Source: Pseudomonas spelaei
GTDB taxonomy: Bacteria > Pseudomonadota > Gammaproteobacteria > Pseudomonadales > Pseudomonadaceae
Direction: 5' to 3'
Length of the DNA: 64,000 nt
Assembly: GCF_009724245.1 (NCBI RefSeq)
Contig: NZ_WNNK01000009.1
Coordinates: forward strand, 124,001-188,000
Part shown: positions 26,357 to 35,647 of the stretch, in pieces
Layout: each line of letters begins with the position of its first letter
How positions within the stretch are numbered: the stretch's first letter is position 1
The notes under the pieces: generated by a model
Seen by the model: only the letters and a program-made list of their open reading frames with translations
Told to the model about the DNA's origin: nothing
Databases searched by the model: none
Made by a program: the position numbers and the translations under genes

Positions 26357-27712
26357 TTAATCCTCGATTGGTGTCAACGCCACGCGCAAGGCGTCGATGG
26401 CAGCATCGCGCGATGCGCTGTCGGTGAAGGCCGGACTGTCGGCCACGGCCGCACCTTCCAGCCAAACGCTGAAGCTCAACGCTTCGCTGCGTACGTCCAG
26501 GTCCTGACCCGACTGCAGTTGCTTGGTCACGGCGCCCGCGGTTTTACCATCGGCAAAATTGCGCGACAGCAGCAGTTGCTCACCTTCGGCGGCCAACAGG
26601 CGGAAGCGGAAGCTGCCGTCGTCTTCACGGAAACTGACGAAGCGTGCAGCTTTCGCGGCTTTCTTCTTGGTACTGGCGGCAACCGTGGTCTGGTTGACGA
26701 ACGAACGCAGGCCAACTGCTTCACGCAACTCACTGAGGAACGGAGCAGCCACGGCACGGGCTTTCTTGGCACCGATCAACAGCAGGTCTTCCATGTCCGA
26801 AGGACGCGACATCAACTGGTGGTAACGCTCACGGGCTTCGCCCAGTTGACCGTCCAACAATTGGAACAGACGGTTCTTCGCCTCACCCCAGCCCAGGCCT
26901 TGCAGCAGTTCGCCACGGAATTCTTCTTCCTGAGCCTTCGAGGCAAACGCCTGGAACAAGGTGAACAGGTGGGAGTTATCCGGATCCTTGGCTTCGCCTG
27001 GCGCACGGGAGTCGGTGACGATCCGCGAGATGGCGTCTTTCATGTCTTTGGCGCTGGTGAACAACGGAATGGTGTTGTCGTAGCTCTTCGACATCTTGCG
27101 GCCATCCAGGCCCGGCAAGGTAGCGACGCTTTCTTCGATCAGCGCTTCAGGCATGGTGAAGAATTCTTTACCGTTGCCGAACAGGTGATTGAAGCGCTGG
27201 CCGATATCCCGGGCCATTTCCACGTGCTGGATCTGGTCGCGACCGACGGGCACCTTGTGGGCGTTGAACATCAGGATGTCCGCCGCCATCAGCACCGGGT
27301 AGCTGTACAGGCCCATGGTGATGCCTGCATCCGGGTCTTCAGCGTTTTCCAGGTTCTTGTCTACCGAGGCCTTGTAGGCATGCGCACGGTTGAGCAGGCC
27401 CTTGGCCGCCACACAGGTCAGCAGCCAGGTCAGCTCGGGAATTTCCGGGATGTCGGACTGGCGGTAGAAGGTCACCCGGTTCACGTCCAGGCCGCCGGCC
27501 AGCCAGGTCGCAGCGATTTCCATACGCGAGCGCTGGATGCGCTGCGGGTCATCGCATTTGATCAGGGCGTGGTAGTCGGCCAGGAAGTAGAAGGAGTCGG
27601 CATTGGAGTCCTGGCTGGCAAGGATCGCCGGGCGGATGGCGCCCGCGTAGTTGCCCAGGTGCGGCGTGCCGGTGGTGGTAATGCCGGTGAGGATACGGGT
27701 ACGAGTCGTCAT
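26357..27712 (-). CDS. trpS: Tryptophanyl-tRNA synthetase with C-terminal extension
   Basis: Class Ic aminoacyl-tRNA synthetase charging tRNA(Trp). The HIGH-equivalent is TPHLGNY (16-22) and KMSKS is at 206-210. The catalytic and anticodon-binding parts end near residue 335. The protein is 451 residues, about 110 longer than the compact E. coli form. The extra part (about 355-450) has two similar beta-hairpin/helix units, FREDDGSFRFRLLAAEGEQLL...TAGAVTKQL and EALSFSVWLEGAAVADSPAFTD...RDAAIDAL (ends shown). These resemble YegP/DUF1508-like repeats. Long TrpRS of this kind is normal for Pseudomonas; the function of the appended domain is unknown. Confidence 0.96.
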   Translation of the reverse strand: MTTRTRILTGITTTGTPHLGNYAGAIRPAILASQDSNADSFYFLADYHALIKCDDPQRIQRSRMEIAATWLAGGLDVNRVTFYRQSDIPEIPELTWLLTCVAAKGLLNRAHAYKASVDKNLENAEDPDAGITMGLYSYPVLMAADILMFNAHKVPVGRDQIQHVEMARDIGQRFNHLFGNGKEFFTMPEALIEESVATLPGLDGRKMSKSYDNTIPLFTSAKDMKDAISRIVTDSRAPGEAKDPDNSHLFTLFQAFASKAQEEEFRGELLQGLGWGEAKNRLFQLLDGQLGEARERYHQLMSRPSDMEDLLLIGAKKARAVAAPFLSELREAVGLRSFVNQTTVAASTKKKAAKAARFVSFREDDGSFRFRLLAAEGEQLLLSRNFADGKTAGAVTKQLQSGQDLDVRSEALSFSVWLEGAAVADSPAFTDSASRDAAIDALRVALTPIED

Positions 27713-27736
27713 GGGTAATCGCTTATCAGACTGCTA

Positions 27737-28366
27737 TCAATTCGAAAGGCGCGGCAGCACCAGATCCTTGAGATCGGTCAGCTTGCCATGAAAAAAGTGT
27801 CCGCATTCTGCCACTTTCAGCAGCTCATGGGGGCGATTCAAGGCCGCAGACCAGTCGTAGACGGTCTGGGGATCAACCACTTCGTCGGTTTCCGGCTGGA
27901 TCAGGGTCAGTGGGCAGTTCTGCGGCAGCACGTCTTGATCACGCAAGCGCATGACCGCAGCCGCCACCATGAACAGGTGCGCAAGCTTTTCACCCTTGGC
28001 CTCCAGGCGACCGCCGAGACTTGCTGCAACATACCCGCCGAAGGAAAACCCCAGCAGGGTAATGGGCAGGTCGGGATGTTTTTCACGCAGCCAGGTGGCC
28101 GCCGCTTCGGCGTCATCCACTTCACCGGTCGACATGTCGTGAGTTCCGGCGCTGGCGCCAACGCCACGATAATTAAAACGCAACGTGATCAAACCCGCAT
28201 CGCGGGCGGTGCGTTGCAGGGTCGAAATCACTTTATTGAGCATGGTTCCACCCTGCACCGGGTTAGGGTGACAGATCAGCGCCAGGCCACGTGGCTCGGG
28301 GTGATCCAGATACAGGGCTTCCAGTTGGCCTACCGGGCCATCGATCAAAACAGGGGTTTCACGCAT
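27737..28366 (-). CDS. Alpha/beta hydrolase (dienelactone-hydrolase-like/YcjY-KynB type)
   Basis: A 209-residue serine hydrolase with the nucleophile elbow GFSFGG (Ser108), an oxyanion-type HPNPVQGGTMLNK loop (about 33-45), FNYRGVGASAG (about 64-74), an acidic residue in PETDEVVDP and a C-terminal catalytic His probably in CGHFFHGKL. The pattern is that of the small hydrolases listed as OsmC-like/alpha-beta fold; the substrate is not known. The start at 28366 is the last ATG before the conserved VLIDGPVGQLEAL region; an upstream in-frame ATG adds 21 unconserved-looking residues. Its ribosome site is weak for either choice. It is 24 bases upstream of trpS and probably co-transcribed with it. 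Confidence 0.85.
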   Translation of the reverse strand: MRETPVLIDGPVGQLEALYLDHPEPRGLALICHPNPVQGGTMLNKVISTLQRTARDAGLITLRFNYRGVGASAGTHDMSTGEVDDAEAAATWLREKHPDLPITLLGFSFGGYVAASLGGRLEAKGEKLAHLFMVAAAVMRLRDQDVLPQNCPLTLIQPETDEVVDPQTVYDWSAALNRPHELLKVAECGHFFHGKLTDLKDLVLPRLSN

Positions 28367-28513
28367 CAGCAAGGAAGGAACTCCGTGACCTCTCAAGGGG
28401 TCGACTCGTCTAGCTAAAAGTCTGTGCATGGCATCATTGCGAGCTTAATCGCGGTATACAGCGCAGGTCCGAGCCGTTAACGTAAAGCAAAGCCGTTTAT
28501 AGAGGAAGGACTC

Positions 28514-28951
28514 GTGGAACACTCGCTCTTAGTTTGGTTGTTGCCGACTCTCGCCTTGGTTGCCGGTGTCGCCATTGGATTCCTGGTTGCTCGCCTGCTG
28601 CCGAATGCGGCGCCTAACCGCACGCAGCGTCAGTTGGATGACATTCAGGAACGTTTTGACAGTTATCAGAACGAGGTTGTTACCCACTTCAACAGCACCG
28701 CGACCCTGGTGAAAAAACTCACTCAGAGCTATCAGGAAGTACAGGATCACCTCGCCGAGGGCGCCAACCGTCTGGCCCTGGACGACATCACCCGTCAGCG
28801 TCTGCTGGCCGCGCTGCATTCCGATGTGCCGCAAGCTCCACGGGAACGCCTGACCCCTCCACGGGAACATCAGGAACCACCTAGGGACTACGCGCCAAAA
28901 ACGCCGAACGCGCCAGGCATGCTGGATGAGCATTACGGCTTGAAGAAGTAA
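28514..28951 (+). CDS. zapG: YhcB/ZapG family divisome-associated protein (DUF1043)
   Basis: A 145-residue inner-membrane protein. It has one N-terminal transmembrane helix (SLLVWLLPTLALVAGVAIGFLVARLL, about 4-29), a cytoplasmic coiled coil (about 38-85, QRQLDDIQERFDSYQNEVVTHF...HLAEGANRLAL) and a proline-rich low-complexity tail. YhcB/ZapG interacts with cell-division and shape proteins. The start is GTG with AGAGGAAGG 4 bases upstream. It is divergent from the hydrolase-trpS unit. Confidence 0.93.
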   Translation: MEHSLLVWLLPTLALVAGVAIGFLVARLLPNAAPNRTQRQLDDIQERFDSYQNEVVTHFNSTATLVKKLTQSYQEVQDHLAEGANRLALDDITRQRLLAALHSDVPQAPRERLTPPREHQEPPRDYAPKTPNAPGMLDEHYGLKK

Positions 28952-28969
28952 TAGGCTTTCAAGCGACAT

Positions 28970-29007
28970 AAAAAGCCCGGCTGATCGATGATCAGCCGGG
29001 CTTTTTG
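28970..29007. terminator. Bidirectional intrinsic terminator after zapG
   Basis: AAAAGCCCGGCTGAT, loop CGATG and ATCAGCCGGGCTTTT give a 15-bp stem with a terminal T-run. It can serve zapG rightward and the ABC exporter leftward. Confidence 0.88.
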
Positions 29008-29038
29008 TTGGGTGTACCGTCTGCCAAATAGCACAAAC

Positions 29039-29132
29039 ATGTGGGAGCCGGGCTTGCCCGCGATAGCGGCATATCAGATTACATCTCTGCTGCCTGACAT
29101 ACCGCTATCGCAGGCAAGCCAGCTCCCACACT
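29039..29132. repeat. REPIN, copy 6
   Basis: Inverted arms TGTGGGAGCCGGGCTTGCCC (29040 on) and GCTATCGCAGGCAAGCCAGC (29104 on), of mixed subtype, in the convergent gap between zapG and the ABC exporter gene. Confidence 0.88.
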
Positions 29133-29146
29133 GACCGTGTCCGGTC

Positions 29147-30871
29147 TCAGGACACCGGTTGTTCCTGCAACTGCCCCTGCTCGATCCGCACATGCCGCCC
29201 ATGGAAGCGCTTGAGGCTGCTGCGGTGACCAACGCTGACGATGCTCAAGCCCGGCAGTTCATCAATCAGCGCCTGGTACAACGTCGCCTCATCCTCCTCG
29301 TCCATGGCCGAAGTCGCCTCGTCCATGTACAGCCATTGCGGCGCGAATAACAGCGCACGGGCAAAGGCCAAACGTTGCTGCTCACCCGGCGAGAGCATGC
29401 GTTGCCAGTGATTGGCCTCCTCCAGACGGCTGACCAGATGCGGCAAGCGGCAGGTTTCCAGGACCTGTGCATAACGTTCAGCGCTATAGACCGAGTCCTC
29501 CTGTGGATAACTCAGCACCGCCTTCAAGGCACCAATCGGCAGATACGGCTTCTGCGGCAAGAACAGATAACGTGCCGCCGGCAGGCGAATCGCACCATGA
29601 CCGTTGGGCCAAAGGTGCCCCATCGCTCGCAGCAACGTACTTTTGCCACTGCCCGAACGGCCACTCAACATCACCCGCTGGCCCGGCTCTACCACCATGT
29701 CGGCATTGCTCAGCAAGTGACGGCCATCGGCCAGGTCCAGCCCGAGTCCTGTCAATGCCAACTCGGCACCTAGGTTCTGCACCTCGATCGCCGGTGTGCG
29801 TGCTTCGTTGTCGCTCATGGCCTGGTGGAAGCTCAGCAGACGATCACTGGTAGCGCGCCACGAAGCCAGCTCGGAGTAAGCACTGATAAACCAGCTGAAG
29901 TTCTCCTGCACATTGCCGAACGCCGAGTTGATTTGCATCAGCTCGCCCAGCTCGATCTTGCCGGTGAAATAGCGCGGCGCCGCGACGATGAACGGGAAGA
30001 TAATTGCAATCTGGCCGTAACCGGCGGTAAAGAAGGTCAGGCGCTTGGACACTTTCATGATGTCCCAGAAGTTGAGCCAGACCTTGCCGAACCGTGTGCT
30101 CAGACGCTGATTCTCGTTGGGTTCACCGTTATACAGAGCAATGCTCTCGGCGTTCTCTCGCACCCGTACCATGGAGAAACGCAAGTCAGCTTCGAAGCGT
30201 TGTTGTTGGTTGTTCAGCCCGATCAACCGGCGGCCGATCAAGTGAGTCAACCAGCTGCCGACACCGGCATACACCAAGGCACACCAGAACATGTAGCCCG
30301 GAATCGTGATGCCGAATACTTCGATGCTGCCGGAAACGCCCCACAGAATGATGGAGAACGACACCAGGCTGACGACGTTGCGCAGCAGCCCCAAGCCGAG
30401 GCCCAGGGTACTGGTAGTAAAACTGTTAAGGTCTTCGGAAATCCGCTGGTCCGGGTTATCGGTGTAACCGCCCTGTTCCAACTGGTAGTAGTTCTTGTCG
30501 GCAAGCCAGCGGGCGAAGTGCTTTTCGGTAAGCCAGGCCCGCCAGCGAATCGTCAGCATCTGAGTCAGGTACAGGCGATACACCGCACCCAGGATCGCCA
30601 CGGCGGCAATCGCGCCGAAATAGCCGATCAATTGCCAGAAGGCGGCGGTGTCCTTCTTCTCCAGAGCGTTGTAGAAATCCTTGTACCAGTGGTTGATCCA
30701 CACGGAAATGGCCACGCTGAACAGCGATAAACCGATCACCGCGATCAGCAACAACCAGGCCTTGCCCTTCTCTTCACTGCGCCAATACGGCGTGACCATT
30801 TGCCAGACTCGGCGGAAAAACTGCCCGCGCACAGCATCGTTGACCGCGGAATATTCAGCGTTCTGATTCAT
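29147..30871 (-). CDS. ABC transporter, fused permease/ATP-binding protein (YddA/SbmA-BacA-related)
   Basis: A 574-residue half-transporter of the ABCD-like group. The N-terminal membrane domain has about six helices over residues 40-330 and carries the SbmA/BacA-like sequence WRAWLTEKHFARWLADKNYYQLE...DNPDQRISEDLNSF (ends shown). The C-terminal ATPase has Walker A GRSGSGKST (about 406-414), the signature LSPGEQQRLAFARALL (about 504-519) and Walker B WLYMDEATSAMD. A homodimer in the inner membrane is expected. The substrate is unknown, and relatives take up peptides, vitamin B12 or fatty acyl compounds. An in-frame ATG 30 bases upstream is possible; neither has a strong ribosome site. Confidence 0.9.
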   Translation of the reverse strand: MNQNAEYSAVNDAVRGQFFRRVWQMVTPYWRSEEKGKAWLLLIAVIGLSLFSVAISVWINHWYKDFYNALEKKDTAAFWQLIGYFGAIAAVAILGAVYRLYLTQMLTIRWRAWLTEKHFARWLADKNYYQLEQGGYTDNPDQRISEDLNSFTTSTLGLGLGLLRNVVSLVSFSIILWGVSGSIEVFGITIPGYMFWCALVYAGVGSWLTHLIGRRLIGLNNQQQRFEADLRFSMVRVRENAESIALYNGEPNENQRLSTRFGKVWLNFWDIMKVSKRLTFFTAGYGQIAIIFPFIVAAPRYFTGKIELGELMQINSAFGNVQENFSWFISAYSELASWRATSDRLLSFHQAMSDNEARTPAIEVQNLGAELALTGLGLDLADGRHLLSNADMVVEPGQRVMLSGRSGSGKSTLLRAMGHLWPNGHGAIRLPAARYLFLPQKPYLPIGALKAVLSYPQEDSVYSAERYAQVLETCRLPHLVSRLEEANHWQRMLSPGEQQRLAFARALLFAPQWLYMDEATSAMDEEDEATLYQALIDELPGLSIVSVGHRSSLKRFHGRHVRIEQGQLQEQPVS

Positions 30872-30967
30872 GGATAAGGCTCGATAGGGAAAAGAACACA
30901 CACAAGCCGATCATAGAGGATCGGCTCGTGCGGTCGAGAGCGGCGCTGATATTTGTTCAGCGCGGGT

Positions 30968-31528
30968 TCAGCGCCGAACCGGACGCTTTTGCAGCTTGCG
31001 CTGCAAGGTCCGGCGGTGCATGCCCAGGGCGCGGGCGGTGGCGGAGATATTGCCTTCGTGCTCGGTCAGCACCCGTTGGATGTGCTCCCACTGCAGGCGG
31101 TCGACAGACATCGGGTTTTCCGGCACCAGAGTGTCGAGGTCGGCGTGCTCGGAGAGCAACGCGGCCAGTACATCGTCGGCATCCGCCGGCTTGCACAGGT
31201 AGTTGCAGGCACCCCGCTTGATGGCCTCGACGGCGGTGGCGATGCTGGAATACCCGGTAAGGATCAGCACGCGCATTTCCGGGTCCAGCTCCAACAGCTT
31301 GGGCAACAGCACCAGGCCTGAGTCGCCGTCCATCTTCAGGTCCAGTGCCGCGTAGTCCGGCAGATCGGCCTGGGCGATGGTCAAGCCTTCTTCGGCGGAG
31401 CCCGCCGTGCTGACGCGAAAACCGCGACGGCTCATGGCCCGCGCCATGACGCGGGTAAAGGTGGCGTCATCATCTACCAGCAGCAGGTGCGGCAGTTCTT
31501 CGCCTTCGACTTGGATCTCGTCACTCAT
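30968..31528 (-). CDS. roxR: Response regulator RoxR (RegA/PrrA/ActR type)
   Basis: A 186-residue two-component regulator. The receiver domain (about 14-125) has acidic pocket Asp19-Asp20, phosphoacceptor Asp63 (YAALDLKMDGDSG), Thr/Ser of LTGYSS and Lys of LCKPAD. A Fis-type helix-turn-helix forms the C-terminus (EGNISATARALGMHRRTLQRKLQKR). RoxR/RegA regulators adjust respiratory-chain gene expression, such as the cyanide-insensitive oxidase in P. aeruginosa, to redox state. The ATG overlaps the end of roxS by 8 bases and has GAGGAG upstream. Confidence 0.95.
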   Translation of the reverse strand: MSDEIQVEGEELPHLLLVDDDATFTRVMARAMSRRGFRVSTAGSAEEGLTIAQADLPDYAALDLKMDGDSGLVLLPKLLELDPEMRVLILTGYSSIATAVEAIKRGACNYLCKPADADDVLAALLSEHADLDTLVPENPMSVDRLQWEHIQRVLTEHEGNISATARALGMHRRTLQRKLQKRPVRR

Positions 31529-32783
31529 CGATGTCTCCTCGTGCGACACGGGGCAGGCGCAGCTCGGTGAGCGTGCCACCTTCCTCATGACTGTAGAGTT
31601 TCACTGAGCCGCCAGCGCGTGTCACGCTGGCCTTGCTCAAAAACAGGCCCAGGCCAAAACCTTTGCCCTTGGTGGTAAAAAATGGTTTGCCGATCTGTTC
31701 GGCAATGGCCAGCGGCACACCGGCGCCGTGGTCGCGAATGCTGATGGTGAGGTTTTCCTGGTCCCAGTCCAACTGCACTTCCAGCCCTTCCGGGCAAGCA
31801 TCGGCGGCGTTGTTCAGCAAGTTCAGCAGCGCCTGGGTCAAATCCGGCGGTGGCGCCATGCGCGGTACTGTGCCCTGCCCCAGCAAATGGAAGCGGTAAC
31901 TGGCTTCGGGGCGCATCAGGTGCCAGCGGTTCAGGGCTTCGTCCAGCCACTGGGTGACGTCTTGCATCTCTATCGCCAGGCGGCGGTTGGCTTCGGCGGC
32001 GCGTACCAACTGCTGCAAGGTTTGCTTGCACGCCTGGACTTGATCCTGCAGCACGCTCAAGTCGTCCTGCAAGTCTGGATGATGATGGTCTTGGCGCATT
32101 TCCTTGAGCAGCACGCTCATGGTGGCCAACGGCGTGCCCAACTCATGAGCCGCGCCGGCCGCCTGGGTGGCAACGGCCAACAGTTGCTGGTCCCGCAGGC
32201 CTTCTTCACGGCGGATCGCCCGCAACTCTTCCTGACGGCGCAGCTCTTCAGCCATGCGCGCAGCAAAGAACGTGATCACGGCGGCGGACAGCGCAAAGCT
32301 CAGCCACATGCCATAGATCTGCAGGTTTTCCCGAGCGATGGGGAAGGTTTTCAGCGGATAGAACTGAGCCAGCAGCAGGGTGTACAGGGTCAGGGCGATG
32401 CCGGACAGAATCACCGAATAACGCCAAGGCAACGTCACGGCAGCGATGGTCAGCGGCACTAAATAATAAGAAACGAAAGGATTAGTGGAACCGCCGGAGA
32501 AATACAGCAACACACTGTGGATAAACAGGTCGCAGGCCAGTTGCAGGGCATATTCCAGCTCGGTCACCGGCCATGTAGTGCGCAGGCGGATGGCGGTAAA
32601 GGCACACAGCACCGTGGAAAACCCGAGGGTCACGGCCAGTTGCAGCCAAGGCAGCGGCAGCAGGTCGAGCCAATAGGCCAGCCCTACGGAGCCGGCCTGT
32701 GCGGCCAGGACCAGAGTACGGATGAAGGTCAATCGCCACAGGTTCTGGCGAGTGGCGGAAGTCAGTTGTACGGGGGCGAGCAT
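31521..32783 (-). CDS. roxS: Redox sensor histidine kinase RoxS (RegB/PrrB type)
   Basis: A 420-residue kinase with about six membrane helices in residues 18-175. The RegB-family quinone-binding motif GGSTNPF is at 97-103, the H-box His213 is in AAGAAHELGTPLATM, and the redox-type Cys252 is in QVQACKQTL. A C-terminal HATPase domain carries LLNNAADAC, IRDHGAGVP and GKGFGLGL. It should sense quinone-pool and thiol redox state and phosphorylate RoxR. The start with AGGAG 6 bases upstream was chosen over an in-frame ATG 96 bases earlier. It is divergent from the SIMPL gene across 204 bases. Confidence 0.95.
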   Translation of the reverse strand: MLAPVQLTSATRQNLWRLTFIRTLVLAAQAGSVGLAYWLDLLPLPWLQLAVTLGFSTVLCAFTAIRLRTTWPVTELEYALQLACDLFIHSVLLYFSGGSTNPFVSYYLVPLTIAAVTLPWRYSVILSGIALTLYTLLLAQFYPLKTFPIARENLQIYGMWLSFALSAAVITFFAARMAEELRRQEELRAIRREEGLRDQQLLAVATQAAGAAHELGTPLATMSVLLKEMRQDHHHPDLQDDLSVLQDQVQACKQTLQQLVRAAEANRRLAIEMQDVTQWLDEALNRWHLMRPEASYRFHLLGQGTVPRMAPPPDLTQALLNLLNNAADACPEGLEVQLDWDQENLTISIRDHGAGVPLAIAEQIGKPFFTTKGKGFGLGLFLSKASVTRAGGSVKLYSHEEGGTLTELRLPRVARGDIDE

Positions 32784-32987
32784 GAGCTCTCCTGATGAGC
32801 GCTCCAGGCGGATCGCACCGAGTATAAACGAAGCAACGACGCTGGCACGGCGTGTGTGGCTCTTTGACGCAGGCACCACGCACGACCGCTCGTCGGCACT
32901 CCGGCTATTTGTAGAGAATGTGTAACCCGCCGAACCAGACCATCCCGTCTACAGTCATACCGATTACGATTATCCCAAGGAGCTTCT

Positions 32988-33701
32988 ATGTCACGTTTCA
33001 TTCGCAGCGCAGCCGTTATCACCCTCGGTGTCGGCACTCTTGCCAGCCTGCCGGCCCTGGCCGCCGCTGAGCTGCACTACAACCAAATCTCCCTGCGCGC
33101 CGAAGTCAGCCAGGAAGTCGCCCGTGACCAGATGATCGTCACCCTTTACACCGAATCCCAGAACAGCGACCCAGCCAAGCTCGCCGCTGAAATCACCACG
33201 ACCATGAACAAGGCGCTGGCCCAGGCTCGCGAAGTCAAAGGTGTGACCTTGCGTCAGGGCAGCCGCAACAGCTACCCGATCTACGACAACAAGAACCAGA
33301 AAATCACCGGCTGGCGTGAACGTGCCGAGATACGCATGGAAAGCTCGGACTTCGCCGCCCTGTCCAAGCTCACCGGTGAAATGCTGACCAACCTGAAAAT
33401 GGACAGCATGGACTTCGCCATCGCCAACCCGACCCGCAAGGCCAGCGAAGATGCCCTGCTCAAGGAAGCCGTCACCGCGTTCAAGGCCCGTGCCCAACTG
33501 GCTACCGATGCGTTGGGAGGCAAGGGCTACAAGATCGTCAACCTGAACTTCAACACCAACGGTTATCCACAGCCTTATGCTCGTGGCGGCATGATGATGA
33601 AGGCGGCGGCGATGGACTCGGCACCCACGCCTGAAGTCGAGGCAGGTACCAGCCAGGTTAATATGACGGCCGATGGCGTGATCGAAGTCCAGATGCAGTA
33701 A
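32988..33701 (+). CDS. SIMPL-domain (DUF541) periplasmic protein
   Basis: A 237-residue protein with a Sec signal (MSRFIRSAAVITLGVGTLASLPALAA, cleavage after ALA) and one SIMPL/DUF541 domain (about 30-235). The domain has the usual two-repeat pattern: ISLRAEVSQEVARDQMIVTLYTE, YPIYDNKNQKITGWRERAEIRMESSDFAALSKLTGEM and ALGGKGYKIVNLNFNTNG (ends shown). The role of these periplasmic proteins is poorly known; some relate to outer-membrane stress. The C-terminus ends in VIEVQMQ, as in the family. A terminator follows. Confidence 0.9.
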   Translation: MSRFIRSAAVITLGVGTLASLPALAAAELHYNQISLRAEVSQEVARDQMIVTLYTESQNSDPAKLAAEITTTMNKALAQAREVKGVTLRQGSRNSYPIYDNKNQKITGWRERAEIRMESSDFAALSKLTGEMLTNLKMDSMDFAIANPTRKASEDALLKEAVTAFKARAQLATDALGGKGYKIVNLNFNTNGYPQPYARGGMMMKAAAMDSAPTPEVEAGTSQVNMTADGVIEVQMQ

Positions 33702-33720
33702 CCCTTACCTGACAGACCCC

Positions 33721-33752
33721 AACGGCGGTAACCTCGGTGACCGCCGTTTTCG
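33721..33752 (+). terminator. Intrinsic terminator after the SIMPL gene
   Basis: AACGGCGGT, a 10-base loop and ACCGCCGTT followed by TT and CG: a 9-bp stem with a short U-run 20 bases past the stop. Confidence 0.65.
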
Positions 33753-33788
33753 TTTGGGCAGCCTTCACCTGCCACTTCAGGGGTTTCC

Positions 33789-35390
33789 ATGGAAAGAATC
33801 ACCTTTAAACCGCTGTTCCTCGCCGCCAGCCTGCTGGCCTTTATGCCGCTGGCCCAGGCGGCCAGTACCCTGGTCTACTGCTCCGAAGCCAGTCCTGCCG
33901 GCTTCGACCCCAGCCAGTACACCAGCGGCACTGATTTCGATGCCTCCGCCGAAACCGTGTTCAACCGCCTGACCCAGTTCAAGCGCGGCGGCACGGAAGT
34001 CGAACCCGGCCTTGCAACGAGCTGGGATGTGTCGAAGGACGGCCTGACGTATACCTTCCACCTGCGAGAGGGCGTCAAGTTCCACACCACCGACTACTTC
34101 ACCCCCACCCGTGACTTCAACGCCGACGATGTGCTGTTCACCTTCCAGCGCCTGCTGGATGCCGACAGCCCGTTTCGCAAGGCCTACCCCTCCGAGTCGC
34201 CGTACTTCACCGACATGGGCCTGAACACCACCATCAAGAGCGTCGACAAAATCGACGACCACACCGTGCGGTTCAGCCTGAATAACGTCGATGCCTCGTT
34301 CGTGCAAAACCTGGCCATGAGTTTTGCCTCGGTGCAGTCCGCCGAATACGCCGCGCAGTTGCTCAAGGAAGGCAAGGCCGCCGACATCAACCAGAAGCCC
34401 GTCGGCACCGGGCCGTTCGTGTTCAAGCGCTACCAGAAGGATTCGCAGATCCGCTACAGCGCCAATAAACAGTACTGGAAGCCCGAGGATGTGAAACTCG
34501 ACAACCTGGTGTTCTCCATTACTCCGGACGCAGCGGTGCGCCTGCAAAAGCTCAAGAGCGGTGAATGCCAGGTCAGCGGCTACCCACGCCCTTCGGACAT
34601 CGAAGTGATGGAGCAAGACCCGAACCTGCGGGTGCTCAAGCAAGCCGGTTTCAACCTGGGCTTCCTCGCCTACAACGTGACCCACAAACCCCTGGATCAA
34701 CTCAAGGTACGCCAGGCCCTCGACATGGCCATCGACAAACCGGCCATTATCAAGGCGGTGTACCAGAGCGCCGGACAATTGGCGCAAAACGCATTGCCGC
34801 CAGCCCAGTGGTCTTATGACCCAAGCATCAAAGACGCACCGTACGATCCGGCCAAGGCTCGGGCGCTACTAAAAGAAGCAGGGGTTGCACCAGGTACCAC
34901 CATCAACCTTTGGGCCATGACGGTACAACGGGCATCCAATCCCAATGCGCGGATGTCGGCGCAAATGATTCAGCAGGATTGGGCGAAAGTCGGGATAACC
35001 GCCAATATCGTGAGCTACGAATGGGGTGAGTACATCAAACGGGCGAAAAACGGCGAGCACGACGTGATGATCTACGGCTGGACCGGCGACAACGGCGACC
35101 CGGATAACTGGCTGGGTGTGCTCTACAGTTGTGCTGCGGTCAAGGGCAGCAACTACGCAAAATGGTGTAACCCCGAGTACGACAAACTGGTGCAGCAAGC
35201 CAAGGTCAGCAGTGACCGTGAGCAACGCATCAAGTGGTATCAACAGGCACAAAAAATACTTAAAGAACAAGTACCTATAACACCTATTGCGAACTCGACG
35301 GTTTTCCAGCCACTTCGAAAGGAAGTCCAGGACTTCAAGATCAGTCCATTTGGGCTGACACCCTTCTATGGCGTGAGTCTCCATAAGTAA
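33789..35390 (+). CDS. dppA1: Dipeptide ABC transporter substrate-binding protein, paralogue 1
   Basis: A 533-residue SBP_bac_5 protein with a Sec signal ending AQA (about residue 24) that delivers peptides to the DppBCDF machine encoded 7-11 kb downstream. The family N-terminus LVYCSEASPAGFDPSQYTSGTDFDAS (ends LVYCSEA, TDFDAS) and the ligand-loop motifs WGEYIKRAKNGEHDVMIYGWTGDNGDPDNW (ends WGEY, DPDNW) are clear. It is the first of four paralogues. They share these motifs but differ in pocket residues, which suggests different peptide preferences. A terminator-like hairpin follows (35401-35438), so it may be its own transcription unit. Confidence 0.93.
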   Translation: MERITFKPLFLAASLLAFMPLAQAASTLVYCSEASPAGFDPSQYTSGTDFDASAETVFNRLTQFKRGGTEVEPGLATSWDVSKDGLTYTFHLREGVKFHTTDYFTPTRDFNADDVLFTFQRLLDADSPFRKAYPSESPYFTDMGLNTTIKSVDKIDDHTVRFSLNNVDASFVQNLAMSFASVQSAEYAAQLLKEGKAADINQKPVGTGPFVFKRYQKDSQIRYSANKQYWKPEDVKLDNLVFSITPDAAVRLQKLKSGECQVSGYPRPSDIEVMEQDPNLRVLKQAGFNLGFLAYNVTHKPLDQLKVRQALDMAIDKPAIIKAVYQSAGQLAQNALPPAQWSYDPSIKDAPYDPAKARALLKEAGVAPGTTINLWAMTVQRASNPNARMSAQMIQQDWAKVGITANIVSYEWGEYIKRAKNGEHDVMIYGWTGDNGDPDNWLGVLYSCAAVKGSNYAKWCNPEYDKLVQQAKVSSDREQRIKWYQQAQKILKEQVPITPIANSTVFQPLRKEVQDFKISPFGLTPFYGVSLHK

Positions 35391-35400
35391 CAGCCCTGCG

Positions 35401-35438
35401 CCAACCGGGTGCGCCAGACGCTCCGGTTGGTCATTTTT
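35401..35438 (+). terminator. Intrinsic terminator after dppA1
   Basis: CCAACCGG, a 14-base loop and CCGGTTGG followed by TCATTTTT; it begins 10 bases past the dppA1 stop. Confidence 0.7.
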
Positions 35439-35647
35439 GGTGCGCCTGATGCACCGAAAAAAACCTCGAAAATGTCGATTTATGTCAAAACTTACATCAA
35501 TGCGACATTCCTGTACGTCCGTACCACTGTTTAGCGCTTGCAGCCTCTCAACATCTTGCATTGGGTATGGGCCCTGCATAAGTATCCGCAGGTCGACTCA
35601 CGAGGTCGCCCTCACTACCAAAAATGACAACAAATCATGAGGCCAAC

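Noticed and set aside
5351-29132. Recurring GCAGGCAAGCCAGCTCCC sequences as a CRISPR array
   Set aside because: Copies are scattered one pair per intergenic gap, inverted within each pair, with no regular spacers or cas genes; they are REPINs.
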